64,000 bases of DNA, taken from assembly GCA_023228985.1 (NCBI GenBank), contig JALOAC010000007.1, forward strand, positions 1-64,000, in the 5' to 3' direction. The notes beneath the pieces are model-generated. The model did no database searches. It was not told the DNA's origin and saw nothing but the letters and a program-made list of their open reading frames with translations. Position 1 is the first letter of the stretch, and each line of letters begins with the position of its first letter. A program made the translations under genes and the position numbers. Source of the DNA: Thiopseudomonas sp. GTDB lineage: Bacteria; Pseudomonadota; Gammaproteobacteria; Pseudomonadales; Pseudomonadaceae. Below, piece after piece: positions 44,030 through 53,047 of the stretch.

Positions 44030-44359
44030 GCTGGATCCTTGTAAAGTGTTCTCTTAGTAGGCGTAAAATAATTGCCTATTTAAATCTGAGTAACAAGAAA
44101 AATCTATAGAACTTAAGACTTTATATTGTGTTGGCGCAAAGCTGCTCGTTAGTAATGCATTGAAGTCTTAACTAAAAAACAGCATTTTACAGTACAGATA
44201 GACAGGCGCTACTTAACCTAAGTCACATGTTCATGGTAGTAATGCGTGTTTGGAGCATTAATATGGCAAAGCGGACCTTTCCTGTTGCGCTGTAAAGCGC
44301 TTTGTCTTGTATAGTATCGAGCAGGAAAAAATGTAGGCGTAGAACAAATAGGGGCTGTT
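44030..44359. other. Intergenic region between fabA and an AEC transporter
   Basis: About 330 bases of AT-rich DNA without a gene. It must hold the fabA promoter on the minus strand. On the plus side a TATAGT at 44310-44315 with TTGCGC 19 bases before may serve the transporter gene, and a small hairpin GCGCT-GTAA-AGCGC lies at 44287-44300. No operator was recognised. Confidence 0.4.
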
Positions 44360-45268
44360 ATGCAGGGTGTTTTATTGGCGTTATGGCCTATATTTGCTTT
44401 GATTGTAAGCGGGTTTGTGTTGCAAAAATTACGGGTGTTCGGCGCGGAATTTTGGATTGGTGCGGAAAAGCTAAACTATTTTTTCTTGTTTCCAGCACTT
44501 TTGATCAGCAGTTTAACGCTAGCCCCTTTTTTTAGCTCCGAGTTGCCGCAGATGGCGTTGCTGATAGTTATCAGTATCGCACTAGCTTGGTTTTTTTTGC
44601 AGCTTTTACGTAAGCGTTATAGCTGGCCAGCGGCGCGATTTGGTGTGTTAGCGCAAGGGGCGCTGCGCTTTAATACTTACCTGGGTTTGGCCGTTGTTGC
44701 TGCTTTATTTGGCAAGGAAGGCTTGGCTTTGGCTGCCATTATTCTAGCCATTAAAGTACCTATTCTGAATCTATTGTCGGTGTGGGCTTTAGCCGCTGGC
44801 AAAGAGGTACGTGTACGGCAGTTACTGTTGCCGATACTCAAAAACCCTTTAATTTTGGCCTGTTTTGTTGGCATTGCTTTGAACCTGTCTGGGGTGGGGC
44901 TGCCGTTAGGTAGCGACAGGTTTTTAAGTATGCTGGGTGCGGCTAGTTTGCCCTTGGGTTTGCTTTGCGTAGGCGCTGCTTTGCAGCCGGCTTATTTGCT
45001 GGGTGAGCGGCATGCCTTGTTGTTAAATAGTGTTGGTAAATTGCTACTGCTGCCGTGTTTGGTCGGTTTACTTGCTTGGCTATTACAGTTGCCCGCTTTG
45101 GCTGGCGCTTTAGTGGTGATATTTTTTGCCTTACCAACGGCGCCGAGTGCCTATATTTTAGCTCGACAAATGGGTGGCGACAGCCAGTTGATGGCGGGCA
45201 TTATTACCATGCAAACGTTGTTGGCCGCGCTAAGTTTACCCTTGGTGTTGATGCTGTTGCCGGGCTGA
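44360..45268 (+). CDS. AEC family transporter (auxin efflux carrier type)
   Basis: Inner-membrane permease of 302 residues with about ten helices in two five-helix repeats. The family features are IFALIVSGFVLQK at the start, LNYFFLFPALLISSL, the RFNTYLGLAV helix, and LPTAPSAYILARQMGGDSQLMAGIITMQTLLA near the end (positions about 258-289). Bacterial members export or import small organic acids; the substrate here is unknown. It is divergent from fabA and stands alone before gpsA. Confidence 0.88.
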   Translation: MQGVLLALWPIFALIVSGFVLQKLRVFGAEFWIGAEKLNYFFLFPALLISSLTLAPFFSSELPQMALLIVISIALAWFFLQLLRKRYSWPAARFGVLAQGALRFNTYLGLAVVAALFGKEGLALAAIILAIKVPILNLLSVWALAAGKEVRVRQLLLPILKNPLILACFVGIALNLSGVGLPLGSDRFLSMLGAASLPLGLLCVGAALQPAYLLGERHALLLNSVGKLLLLPCLVGLLAWLLQLPALAGALVVIFFALPTAPSAYILARQMGGDSQLMAGIITMQTLLAALSLPLVLMLLPG

Positions 45269-45370
45269 GCTAGGTAACAAGGCCGCAAACTATACTGGCT
45301 GGAGTCATGTGTTTTTTTATCGGCAGGAATACCGGGCTTTTTTATGCAGTATAAGTATCAGGTAAATAGA

Positions 45371-45399
45371 TTGGTGAAGGCAGGCTAGATCTCTATAAT
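45371..45399 (+). promoter_or_regulatory. Putative gpsA promoter
   Basis: TTGGTG (45371-45376) and a perfect TATAAT (45394-45399) are 17 bases apart, about 37 bases before the gpsA start. It would serve gpsA and the close-packed genes after it. Confidence 0.5.
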
Positions 45400-45435
45400 G
45401 CTTGGATTCGCCATAGGGCGGTGGGAGAAATATGA

Positions 45436-46464
45436 ATGACAGCAACTAAGCCTATTGCCGTTTTAGGTGGTGGTAGTTTTGGCACTGCGCTCGCTAATTT
45501 GTTAGCGGGCAATCAACAGAGAGTTTTGTTGTGGATGCGCGATGAGCAACAAGCTGCTTATATGCGTGAACATGGTAAAAATCCACGCTATTTAAAAGAT
45601 ATACCGTTACTTAATGGTATCGAGCCGGTTACTGATTTGGCTGCGAGTTTGGCCGCCTGCGATATAGTTTTTGTGGCTTTGCCTTCAACAGCATTGCGCG
45701 CCGTGTTAGAGCCTTATGCGGACGTGCTGAGCAGCAAGCTACTGATCAGCACGACCAAGGGTATTGAGGCTGATACCTTTAAACTGATGAGCCAGATTTT
45801 GGAAGATATTGCTCCTCGGGCACGTATTGGTGTGCTGTCGGGCCCTAATTTGGCGCGAGAGATTGCCGAACAGGCGCTGACCGCTAGCGTGATTGCCAGT
45901 GAAGACGCTGATTTGTGCGCACAAGTGCAATTAGTGCTGCATGGCGACACGTTCCGCGTGTATGCCAGTACGGACCGTTTTGGTGTTGAGCTGGGCGGGG
46001 CATTAAAAAATGTCTATGCCATTATGGCTGGCATGGCTGCCGCTATGGGTATGGGTGAGAATACTCGCAGCATGCTGATTACTCGGGCATTAGCAGAAAT
46101 GACACGTTTTGCCGTAAAACTGGGCGCCAATCCGATGACGTTTTTGGGTTTGGCCGGTGTGGGCGATCTGGTGGTGACCTGCAGTTCGGTAAAAAGTCGT
46201 AATTATCAAGTGGGCTATGCCTTGGGTGAAGGTTTGAGCTTAGAGCAAGCGGTTGAGCGCCTAGGTGAGGTGGCTGAGGGTGTGCACACCATTAAGGTGC
46301 TCAAGCAAAAAGCTGAAGAATTAGACGTTTATATGCCGTTGGTTACGGGGTTGCATGCAGTGTTATTTGAAGGCTACACCATGAAACAGGTGGTGGGTGG
46401 CTTGATGCTGGGCGAACCTAAAACCGAAGTTGATTTTATTTCCATTGAGGGTTTTGGAGTATGA
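45436..46464 (+). CDS. gpsA: Glycerol-3-phosphate dehydrogenase [NAD(P)+]
   Basis: Makes sn-glycerol 3-phosphate for phospholipid synthesis from dihydroxyacetone phosphate. 342 residues. The N-terminal nucleotide-binding motif is VLGGGSFGTALANLL; others are SGPNLAREIAEQ and the catalytic-lysine region LGGALKNVYAIMAGMAAAMGMGENTRSMLITRALAEM (positions about 185-222, given in part). The DUF4389 gene overlaps its stop by four bases. It starts the gpsA-to-lipoprotein series, an order conserved in Pseudomonas as far as sixA. Confidence 0.96.
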   Translation: MTATKPIAVLGGGSFGTALANLLAGNQQRVLLWMRDEQQAAYMREHGKNPRYLKDIPLLNGIEPVTDLAASLAACDIVFVALPSTALRAVLEPYADVLSSKLLISTTKGIEADTFKLMSQILEDIAPRARIGVLSGPNLAREIAEQALTASVIASEDADLCAQVQLVLHGDTFRVYASTDRFGVELGGALKNVYAIMAGMAAAMGMGENTRSMLITRALAEMTRFAVKLGANPMTFLGLAGVGDLVVTCSSVKSRNYQVGYALGEGLSLEQAVERLGEVAEGVHTIKVLKQKAEELDVYMPLVTGLHAVLFEGYTMKQVVGGLMLGEPKTEVDFISIEGFGV

Positions 46465-46796
46465 GCATGAATAAGCAAGCCAAGCGTTTAGCTCGAGAAG
46501 CCATCATTTTTCGTATTATCTGGATGCTGGTTTTTTTGCTGGCTTGGCAGATAGCGGTGCCTCTGTTGGGGTTAGTGGTTTTAGCGCAGTTAGTGTTTCG
46601 TTTGATTTATGCGGCGCCTCATCAAAATCTGATGAGTTTCGGTGACTCGTTAAGCCAGTATTTGCTGCAAATAGGGCGTTTTGAGGTGTTTAGCACTGAT
46701 GAAAAGCCTTGGCCGGTGGCTGATTGGCCGCAAGCTAACCCTGCTGAAGGCGAGGCGGCTTATCAGCAGCACAAGCAAACAGATACAGCAGGGTAG
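46461..46796 (+). CDS. DUF4389 membrane protein
   Basis: Protein of 111 residues with a basic N-terminus, one long or two short membrane helices (about 17-50) and a soluble C-terminal tail. The stretch NLMSFGDSLSQYLLQIGRFEVFSTDEKPWPVADWP fits DUF4389 as found between gpsA and sixA in Pseudomonas. Function unknown. Its ATG overlaps the gpsA stop (ATGA), so it is co-translated. Confidence 0.85.
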   Translation: MSMNKQAKRLAREAIIFRIIWMLVFLLAWQIAVPLLGLVVLAQLVFRLIYAAPHQNLMSFGDSLSQYLLQIGRFEVFSTDEKPWPVADWPQANPAEGEAAYQQHKQTDTAG

Positions 46797-46805
46797 TTAA
46801 TAAGC

Positions 46806-47264
46806 ATGAAACTTTGGTTGTTACGTCATGGGGAGGCGCAGCCCTATCAGCGCAAAGATGCTGAACGGCAACTGACAGAGCGGGGCCGTAAGCAAGTGGT
46901 TGAGGCAGCGCAAAGTGTTGCCGGCAACAGGTTTACGCACGTTTTATGCAGCCCCTATATTAGGGCGAGGCAAACAGCTGAGATTTTTCTACCAGCAGTA
47001 AATTATCACAAAGATCCCGAGATAGTACCTTGGCTAACTCCAGAAAGTAGTGTGGCCGAAGCGCAGCGTTATTTGGCTAGCTATACTGAGGATAGCTTGT
47101 TATTAATAGGGCATCAGCCACTCTTGGGAAATCTGGTTGGCTGGTTTTGTGACGGTAGCACGCAGTACTCAATGCCATTAGCAACAGCAACTGTGGTGCA
47201 GTTAGAGGGGGATTGCCTGGCGGCAGCAATGAAACTGTTGTCAGTGCAACATGTAGAAAGTTAA
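46806..47264 (+). CDS. sixA: Phosphohistidine phosphatase SixA
   Basis: Histidine-acid phosphatase of 152 residues with the catalytic LWLLRHGEAQPYQRKDAERQLTERG N-terminus (residues 3-27), including RHGEA, and the second His in LLIGHQPLLGNLV. SixA removes phosphate from histidines of HPt domains or of the nitrogen phosphotransferase protein NPr. The surrounding genes do not reveal its partner. Confidence 0.92.
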   Translation: MKLWLLRHGEAQPYQRKDAERQLTERGRKQVVEAAQSVAGNRFTHVLCSPYIRARQTAEIFLPAVNYHKDPEIVPWLTPESSVAEAQRYLASYTEDSLLLIGHQPLLGNLVGWFCDGSTQYSMPLATATVVQLEGDCLAAAMKLLSVQHVES

Positions 47265-47279
47265 CAAGAAGGAGAGCCT

Positions 47280-48152
47280 ATGAGCTACCCAGCTAAAGAA
47301 ATACGTATCCAATTACCGCATATCGATCTCGCAGCTCGTGTATATGGTCCAGAAGACGGTGTTCCAGTATTAGCCCTACATGGCTGGCTTGATAATGCCA
47401 TGAGTTTTGAGTTGTTAGCACCTAAGCTTCCAGGCTTGCGCATAGTCGCCCTAGATATGGCAGGCCATGGTTTTTCTGGTCGTCGTGCTCCGGGTGCAGG
47501 CTATCAATTATGGGACTTTGCCACGGATGCCTTGTTGGCTACCCAAGAGTTAGGTTGGTCTAAATTTTCAATTTTAGGCCATTCGCTCGGTGGCATTGTC
47601 GGTGTGCTGGTTGCTGCTGCAGTGCCAGAGCGTATTGAGCGCTTGGCATTGATTGACGGTTTGGTGCCTGATACCGGCGAGGCCGCGCAATCACCGAAAA
47701 AACTGGGTGAAGCGTTGTTGGCGCAAATTGATGTGCATAGTAAAAAGAAAACGGTTTATAGCTCCGAAGAGCAAGCCGTACAGGCCCGCGTGCGTGGCTT
47801 TATGCCGGTGAGTCAGCTGGCAGCGCAGTTACTGGTGTCGCGGGGGCTGAGTCCGGTGGATGGCGGTTATTGCTGGAATACGGATGTGCGCTTAACCTTG
47901 CCTTCACCACTACGTTTGACCATCAAGCATGCACAGGCTTTCGTGCAGGCACTGCAGTGCCCAGTCAGCTTGGTCTTGGCAGAGCAGGGCCTGCTGGTTA
48001 GTGTGCCTGAGTTTATGGGCTTTATGGATGCCTTGGACAAACAAAATATGGTGATACACAGAGTGTTGGGTGGTCACCACCTGCATCTTGATGATGACCA
48101 GGGTGCGCAGGCTGTAGCTGAGTGCTTTGCTGAGTTTTTAGCCGCTAAATAG
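47280..48152 (+). CDS. Alpha/beta-fold hydrolase
   Basis: Serine hydrolase of 290 residues. The oxyanion loop LHGWLDNAMSFELLAPKLP, the nucleophile elbow GHSLGGIVG (near residue 102) and the late His in VLGGHHLHLDDDQGAQAV complete a catalytic triad. AAGGAG precedes ATG 47280. It sits 15 bases after sixA and 22 before yfcG. The natural ester or other substrate is not known. Confidence 0.88.
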   Translation: MSYPAKEIRIQLPHIDLAARVYGPEDGVPVLALHGWLDNAMSFELLAPKLPGLRIVALDMAGHGFSGRRAPGAGYQLWDFATDALLATQELGWSKFSILGHSLGGIVGVLVAAAVPERIERLALIDGLVPDTGEAAQSPKKLGEALLAQIDVHSKKKTVYSSEEQAVQARVRGFMPVSQLAAQLLVSRGLSPVDGGYCWNTDVRLTLPSPLRLTIKHAQAFVQALQCPVSLVLAEQGLLVSVPEFMGFMDALDKQNMVIHRVLGGHHLHLDDDQGAQAVAECFAEFLAAK

Positions 48153-48174
48153 CGAGTAACTAGAGGAATAAAAC

Positions 48175-48837
48175 ATGATTGATTTATATACGGCAGCAAC
48201 ACCTAATGGGCATAAGGCTTCTATTGCTTTAGAGGAGATGGCGCTTGAGTATCAATTACATGTGCTTTCCTTTGATAAAAAAGAACAAAAAGCACCGGAG
48301 TTTTTAGCCATTAACCCGAATGGACGAATTCCTGCAATTGTTGATCGTGATAATGGTGATTTTGCAGTGTTTGAGTCCGGTGCGATTCTTTGGTATTTGG
48401 CTGAAAAAACGGGACAGTTTTTGTCAACTGATGCAAAGCAGCGTTCTGTAACACTGCAGTGGTTAATGTTTCAGATGGGCGGGGTTGGGCCTATGCAGGG
48501 ACAGGCCAACGTTTTTTATCGTTATTTTCCAGAAAAAATCCCTGCTGCAATTGAGCGTTATCAAAATGAGACACGCCGTCTGTATGAAGTGCTCAACACG
48601 CGCTTGTCGCAGGCAGAATATTTAGCTGGTGATTACAGCATTGCTGATATGGCGACTTACCCTTGGGTATCAGTCTATGAGTGGGCTGGTGTTTCAGTTG
48701 CAGGCTTGGAGCATTTACAGCGCTGGTTAGAGGCGGTTGGGCAGCGGCCTGCAGTACAGAAGGGTATGCAGACACCGCCCTCGCAGCAACCCAAAGAAGA
48801 CTCCATCGGTACGGCGCAATCGATGTTGGTGAAATAA
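48175..48837 (+). CDS. yfcG: Glutathione transferase family protein, YfcG-like
   Basis: Protein of 220 residues with a thioredoxin-like N-terminal half and a helical C-terminal half. The start MIDLYTAATPNGHKASIALEEM and the ESGAILWYLAEKTG and PMQGQANVFYRYFPEKIP segments match the YfcG/GstB group, which in E. coli reduces disulfides of glutathione adducts. The TPNGHK loop is diagnostic of that branch. The next gene's ATG overlaps its stop (TAATG). Confidence 0.9.
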   Translation: MIDLYTAATPNGHKASIALEEMALEYQLHVLSFDKKEQKAPEFLAINPNGRIPAIVDRDNGDFAVFESGAILWYLAEKTGQFLSTDAKQRSVTLQWLMFQMGGVGPMQGQANVFYRYFPEKIPAAIERYQNETRRLYEVLNTRLSQAEYLAGDYSIADMATYPWVSVYEWAGVSVAGLEHLQRWLEAVGQRPAVQKGMQTPPSQQPKEDSIGTAQSMLVK

Positions 48838-49643
48838 TGACTAAACTTGTTTCTGCGTTGTTAGGTGTGGGCCTGCTACTTGTTGCACATGTCTTGCCTG
48901 CACAAACTCTATTTGAGTCACTGCAAGCACTACCACCTTTGCAAAATGCCCGTGTCATTAACTCTTCGCAGCAGGAGGCTGTAGAAAAGATTTATCCGCT
49001 GGGTTCTGTGCGTCGTATTAGTGGTCGTTTGCGTTATACCGGCGAGGTGTTATTGCACGGGCAACAATCTGTTTTAACCGTACAGTTAGCGTCAACACAT
49101 ACAGCAGGTGATGCCTTTATGGCCGCACGCGACTATTTAGAACAGCATGATGCGCAAATGTTATTTTGGTGTGAAGGAAAGGATTGCGGGCCAAGCAATC
49201 TGTGGGCTAATGCGGTATTTGATACTGCGCGTCTGTATGGGCCGGATGAGCAACAGAGTTACGCTGCCTTTATTCAACCAAAAGACGCTTCACTGATCAC
49301 TGTCTATGCGATTACGCGCGGTAATGGACGTTCCTTGTTACATTTTGAGCAGCTGGCTACTGACTCTATGCCTAGTGATTTACGCCCAACTCCAGCTACG
49401 CTACTGCGTCAGTTGCGCGAGGGTGGAAAACTAATGCTGACTCATTTGCCTGCTGAGCCAGAGCCGCAATGGCTGGCTTTGCTTGTGCGTACACTTAATC
49501 AAAGCGCAGCTTTTAGAGTGGTTATCGGCGGCGAGAATGCAGCGCTTTGGTACGAAGAGTTAATCGCGGCTGGAGTAAAAGCCAATCGTGTAGAGCTTGA
49601 TTCTGCTGAAAGCTCAAAACTTTACTTGCAGCTTATTCAATAG
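48837..49643 (+). CDS. DUF4892 exported protein
   Basis: Protein of 268 residues with a signal peptide (MTKLVSALLGVGLLLVAHVLPA, cleaved near PAQ). No lipobox is present, so it should be periplasmic or cell-surface. The long C-terminal part (PATLLRQLREGGKLMLTHLP, then ALLVRTLNQSAAFRVVIGGENA) fits DUF4892, common in Pseudomonas and of unknown function; the end has an OmpA-like flavour (a beta-alpha-beta unit) but no clear peptidoglycan motif. ATG 48837 shares a base with the yfcG stop. The frame extends upstream inside yfcG, but that is not used. Confidence 0.82.
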   Translation: MTKLVSALLGVGLLLVAHVLPAQTLFESLQALPPLQNARVINSSQQEAVEKIYPLGSVRRISGRLRYTGEVLLHGQQSVLTVQLASTHTAGDAFMAARDYLEQHDAQMLFWCEGKDCGPSNLWANAVFDTARLYGPDEQQSYAAFIQPKDASLITVYAITRGNGRSLLHFEQLATDSMPSDLRPTPATLLRQLREGGKLMLTHLPAEPEPQWLALLVRTLNQSAAFRVVIGGENAALWYEELIAAGVKANRVELDSAESSKLYLQLIQ

Positions 49644-49680
49644 CCAAGCTTCTTGATGTGGCTAAGAAAAATAATAATTA

Positions 49681-49695
49681 AGGAACCTCTGAATA
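49681..49695. repeat. Short fragment of the MITE-like terminal sequence
   Basis: AAGGAACCTCTGAATAAC-type sequence just before the AI-2E-type gene matches the terminal word of the element at 1094-1358. Only the end is present, so it may be a leftover of excision or chance similarity. Confidence 0.35.
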
Positions 49696-49708
49696 ACAAG
49701 GAGCAACA

Positions 49709-50779
49709 ATGATTAGCAGCGATCGTTTACTGACGCAGATTCTTTTGCTGGCTTTGATAGGTGCCTGTTTGTGGGTGTTAGCCCCCTTTATGTCGGCACT
49801 TTTTTGGGCAGCTGTGGTGGCTTTTGCTAGCTGGCCCTTGATGCGTCTATTAACCGCTAAGCTCAATGGAAATATTGCTTTAGCGGCTTCAATATTGACA
49901 GCTGGTTGGGTATTGCTGGTGGCTATTCCTTTTTTCTGGATCGGCTTTAACATCGCGGACTACATCCGTGATGGAACTGAGATGATAAAAAACCTGCGTA
50001 TCACGGGCATGCCACCAGAGCCTGAATGGTTGCAAAGTGTGCCTTTCTTTGGAGAGCGCTTACATGAGGTGTGGGCTACTTTAGATGAAGAAGGCCCAGT
50101 ATTGTTCTCTGCGGTTAAGCCCTATATGGGAATGCTCGGTAACTGGCTGTTGGGGCGTAGTGCCAGTATTGCAGGCGGTATGTTAGAGCTCACGCTGAGT
50201 TTGTTTTTAGTGTTTTTCTTTTATCGTGATGGCGAACGCCTTGCGTTGTTTGTGCGCGCGTTGGTGCATAGATTATTGGGCGCACGTACTGATTACTATA
50301 TAGAGCTGGTAGCAGGCACTGTACGTCGCGTGGTCAACGGCGTGATAGGTACCGCAACAGCACAAGCGATAGTGGCTTTTATTGGTTTTTGGATTGCTGG
50401 CGTGCCCGGTGCTTTGCTGTTATCTGGCCTAACTTTTATGTTGAGTTTAATACCCATGGGGCCTCCTTTGGTGTGGGTGCCAGCTGTAGCTTGGTTGTTT
50501 TTCCAAGAAAACTATACGATGGCTATTTTTATGGCTGTTTGGGGGTTTGTGGTTATTAGTAGTGTTGATAATATTTTAAAACCCTATTTGATTAGCCGTG
50601 GTGGGAACTTACCCTTAATTGTGGTTCTAATTGGTGTGTTTGGTGGACTTATTGCCTTTGGTTTTATGGGTTTATTTTTAGGCCCAACCTTGCTTGCAGT
50701 AGCCTATAGTTTGCTTAGTGAGTGGATTTTAATCAGTGAGTCCAAGCAAGAAAAAAAGAAAAGAACGCTTAAGGAGTAG
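49709..50779 (+). CDS. AI-2E family (TqsA/PerM-type) permease
   Basis: Inner-membrane protein of 356 residues with about eight helices. Family features are two N-terminal helices (LLTQILLLALIGACLWVLAPF), a soluble stretch (about 90-150), LSLFLVFFFYRDGERLALF, and the late SVDNILKPYLISRGGNLPL and GFMGLFLGPTLLAVAYSLL. Members include exporters of autoinducer-2 and Na+/H+ antiporters, so the substrate is open. AAGGAG precedes ATG 49709. It is followed by a small lipoprotein gene after three bases. Confidence 0.88.
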   Translation: MISSDRLLTQILLLALIGACLWVLAPFMSALFWAAVVAFASWPLMRLLTAKLNGNIALAASILTAGWVLLVAIPFFWIGFNIADYIRDGTEMIKNLRITGMPPEPEWLQSVPFFGERLHEVWATLDEEGPVLFSAVKPYMGMLGNWLLGRSASIAGGMLELTLSLFLVFFFYRDGERLALFVRALVHRLLGARTDYYIELVAGTVRRVVNGVIGTATAQAIVAFIGFWIAGVPGALLLSGLTFMLSLIPMGPPLVWVPAVAWLFFQENYTMAIFMAVWGFVVISSVDNILKPYLISRGGNLPLIVVLIGVFGGLIAFGFMGLFLGPTLLAVAYSLLSEWILISESKQEKKKRTLKE

Positions 50780-50782
50780 TAG

Positions 50783-51073
50783 ATGAGACTCAATAACATA
50801 ATTGGCTTAGGACTGGTTTTAAGTACTTTGTTGTTAGCAGGTTGCGCAGGTAAAACCTATGATCGTGCCGCCTGTAGTAATGAGATTGATGCAGCATGGA
50901 AGGAGTTAAACTTTGCTGAGGCGGAAGGGCTTGCTGGTACAGTCAGCTACTCCAAAGCTTTGGCTTTACTGACTACGGCAAAAACTCAGCAGCAATTTGA
51001 GAAGTTTGCCAGCTGTAAACACAAAGCCAAACGTGCACGTTTTTATATTAGTGAATCGCGCGCAGGACGTTAG
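50783..51073 (+). CDS. Small lipoprotein of unknown function
   Basis: Protein of 96 residues. The signal peptide ends in the lipobox LLAGC (Cys21), so it should be lipidated. The mature part is helical and holds two cysteines (YDRAACSNEID and KFASCKHKAKRAR) that may form a disulfide, and a basic C-terminus. I do not recognise the family. It follows the permease gene by three bases and is probably in its operon; a promoter-sized gap precedes the MoxR gene. Confidence 0.85.
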   Translation: MRLNNIIGLGLVLSTLLLAGCAGKTYDRAACSNEIDAAWKELNFAEAEGLAGTVSYSKALALLTTAKTQQQFEKFASCKHKAKRARFYISESRAGR

Positions 51074-51170
51074 TGGCTTAACTGAGGTATGCAATGTCAC
51101 GCACCCGATGAAGTTAAACGAAATTTGTTTATACTCATAACGGAAAATAAAGGTTACAGGAGTTGGGGTG

Positions 51171-52088
51171 ATGTTAAGAAAGCTGGAAAATTGCCTGCAC
51201 GCCGTTAATCAGGTGTTACTGGGTAAGGAGCATCAGGTGCGCATGGCCATGGCGTGTTTATTGGCGCGAGGGCACTTGCTGATTGAGGATTTGCCGGGGA
51301 TGGGCAAAACAACCCTCAGTCATGCTTTGGCGCAGGTGCTGGGACTTAGTTACCAGCGCGTGCAATTCACCTCCGACTTACTGCCCGGAGATATCTTAGG
51401 AACTTCTGTTTTTGAGCGCAGCACAGGGCAGTTTGTGTTTCACCCAGGGCCTATTTTTACTCAGCTTTTGCTGGCCGATGAAATCAATCGAGCTACTCCC
51501 AAAAGCCAAAGTGCGTTGCTGGAAGCCATGGAGGAGCGGCAAGTCACCATCGAGGGTGCAACCCGTCCTTTGCCGGAACCTTTTTTCGTGATTGCAACCC
51601 AAAACCCCATCTGTCAGAGCGGCACTTTTGCTTTGCCAGAATCTCAACTTGATCGTTTTTTAATGCGCCTGTCTTTGGGATATCCCAATGCCGAAGCGGA
51701 GCGTGCATTGTTAACGCATGCTGATACAAGGCCGCAAGCGACTTCGTTAACCCAGCAAATAGAAAAAGATGAGCTGCTGAGCGCGCAAAAACAGGTGAGT
51801 GAAATAAAGGTGAGTGACGCACTAGTGAGTTATATTCTGCGTCTAGTAGAGGCCACGCGCACCAATGCACAGTTTGTTTATGGCTTATCGCCGCGTGGCG
51901 GACTGGCGTTGTTATCAGCGGCTAAAGCTTGGGCGTTTTTGGCTGGACGTGATTATGTCATTCCGGAGGATGTACAGAGTGTTTTGCCACAGGTGGTGGC
52001 ACATCGACTAGCGCATGCAGCCGCGGGTACTGGCGCTACAGGCACCACAGCAGTGCAATGGCTGCTCAGTGAAGTAGCTGTATTTTAA
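51171..52088 (+). CDS. MoxR-type AAA+ ATPase
   Basis: ATPase of 305 residues. Walker A is EDLPGMGKTTLSHALAQ, Walker B is LLADEINRATPKSQSALLEAMEE, and the sensor-1 region is VIATQNPICQSGTFALPESQLDRF (positions about 143-166). MoxR proteins assemble or activate partner complexes, usually with DUF58 and von Willebrand proteins. AGGAG lies eight bases before ATG 51171 (GTG 51168 is also possible). DUF58 and TgpA genes follow with one-base and eight-base overlaps, so the three work together, probably at the envelope. Confidence 0.93.
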   Translation: MLRKLENCLHAVNQVLLGKEHQVRMAMACLLARGHLLIEDLPGMGKTTLSHALAQVLGLSYQRVQFTSDLLPGDILGTSVFERSTGQFVFHPGPIFTQLLLADEINRATPKSQSALLEAMEERQVTIEGATRPLPEPFFVIATQNPICQSGTFALPESQLDRFLMRLSLGYPNAEAERALLTHADTRPQATSLTQQIEKDELLSAQKQVSEIKVSDALVSYILRLVEATRTNAQFVYGLSPRGGLALLSAAKAWAFLAGRDYVIPEDVQSVLPQVVAHRLAHAAAGTGATGTTAVQWLLSEVAVF

Positions 52089-53047
52089 TGAGCGCTTGGC
52101 GTCATTGGCTTGCGGCTTGGTGGTCTCGTCGTTTGCCGGCACAAACTCGAGTTAAGCTGGGGCAGAAACATATCTTTATCGTGCCCACCTTAGCTGGCTA
52201 TGCATTCGCAGCAGCCTTGTTATTAATGTTGATGGTCGCGATTAATTATCAAAACAGCCTCGCCTATGCGTTAACGTTCTTGTTGGCCTCTGTGGGCTTA
52301 CTCAGCATTTTACATACATGGCGTAACTTGGCAGGTTTACAGCTGGTTGGCTTGCCAACTGAGGCCTGCTTTGCTGGTGAAAATGCTCGGTTTCCGATAC
52401 GCCTGCAAGCGACTGGGCGCGCATATCAGGCTATCGGGCTGGGTTGGTCGCGACAGAAAATGCTAATGACGGATGTGGCAAAACATTCCGAACAACAGGT
52501 TGAGTTGAGTTTGGCCGTCAAACGTCGAGGCAAACATAGCGCGGGGCGTATTCGGGTAGAAACACGCTTTCCGCTGGGTATTTGGGTGGCATGGAGCCAA
52601 GTGGATTTAGCGCAAAGCGTACTTGTTTACCCTAAACCTATAGCAGCACCATTGGAATTGGCAGGTGTGGCTGCTGGTGAGGATGAGGTCGAGGGATTAG
52701 CAACGGCTGGGCGTGGTGTAGATGATTACCAAGGGTTGGAAGCTTGGCAGCAAGGCGATTCTTTACGCCGAGTAAACTGGAAAGTTTGGTCGAAGGGGCA
52801 GGGTTTGTGGGTTAAGCAGTTTGCTGAACTTAAGGGGGCACAGGCGCAGTTGGATTTTTCCTCGCTGGGCGGTGATGTTGAATACCGCCTGTCTGTACTC
52901 TGTGCACAGGTTCTTAAACTAACCCAGCAAGAAACCCCTTTTACTCTGAAGCTGCTGGAGCAAACTATCGGGCCGGGCACAGGGGTTGCACATCAAGCAG
53001 AATGTTTAACTGCCTTGGCGCTCTTTGCTGGGGGCGGGCATGGCTAA
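52088..53047 (+). CDS. DUF58 membrane protein
   Basis: Protein of 319 residues with two N-terminal membrane helices (about 30-70) and a soluble C-terminal part that contains the DUF58 hallmark: DEVEGLATAGRGVDDYQGLEAWQQGDSLRRVNWKVWSKGQGLWVKQF (positions about 200-245, given in part; key residues are the Asp-Tyr and the Arg-x-Val-Asn-Trp). It probably is a scaffold partner of the MoxR ATPase. TAATG couples it to the gene before, and the next gene starts inside its last codons. Confidence 0.92.
   Translation: MSAWRHWLAAWWSRRLPAQTRVKLGQKHIFIVPTLAGYAFAAALLLMLMVAINYQNSLAYALTFLLASVGLLSILHTWRNLAGLQLVGLPTEACFAGENARFPIRLQATGRAYQAIGLGWSRQKMLMTDVAKHSEQQVELSLAVKRRGKHSAGRIRVETRFPLGIWVAWSQVDLAQSVLVYPKPIAAPLELAGVAAGEDEVEGLATAGRGVDDYQGLEAWQQGDSLRRVNWKVWSKGQGLWVKQFAELKGAQAQLDFSSLGGDVEYRLSVLCAQVLKLTQQETPFTLKLLEQTIGPGTGVAHQAECLTALALFAGGGHG

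Noticed and set aside
48681..48836. Longer start for the DUF4892 gene inside yfcG
   Set aside because: It would remove the signal peptide from the N-terminus; ATG 48837 gives a clean one and the usual TAATG coupling.
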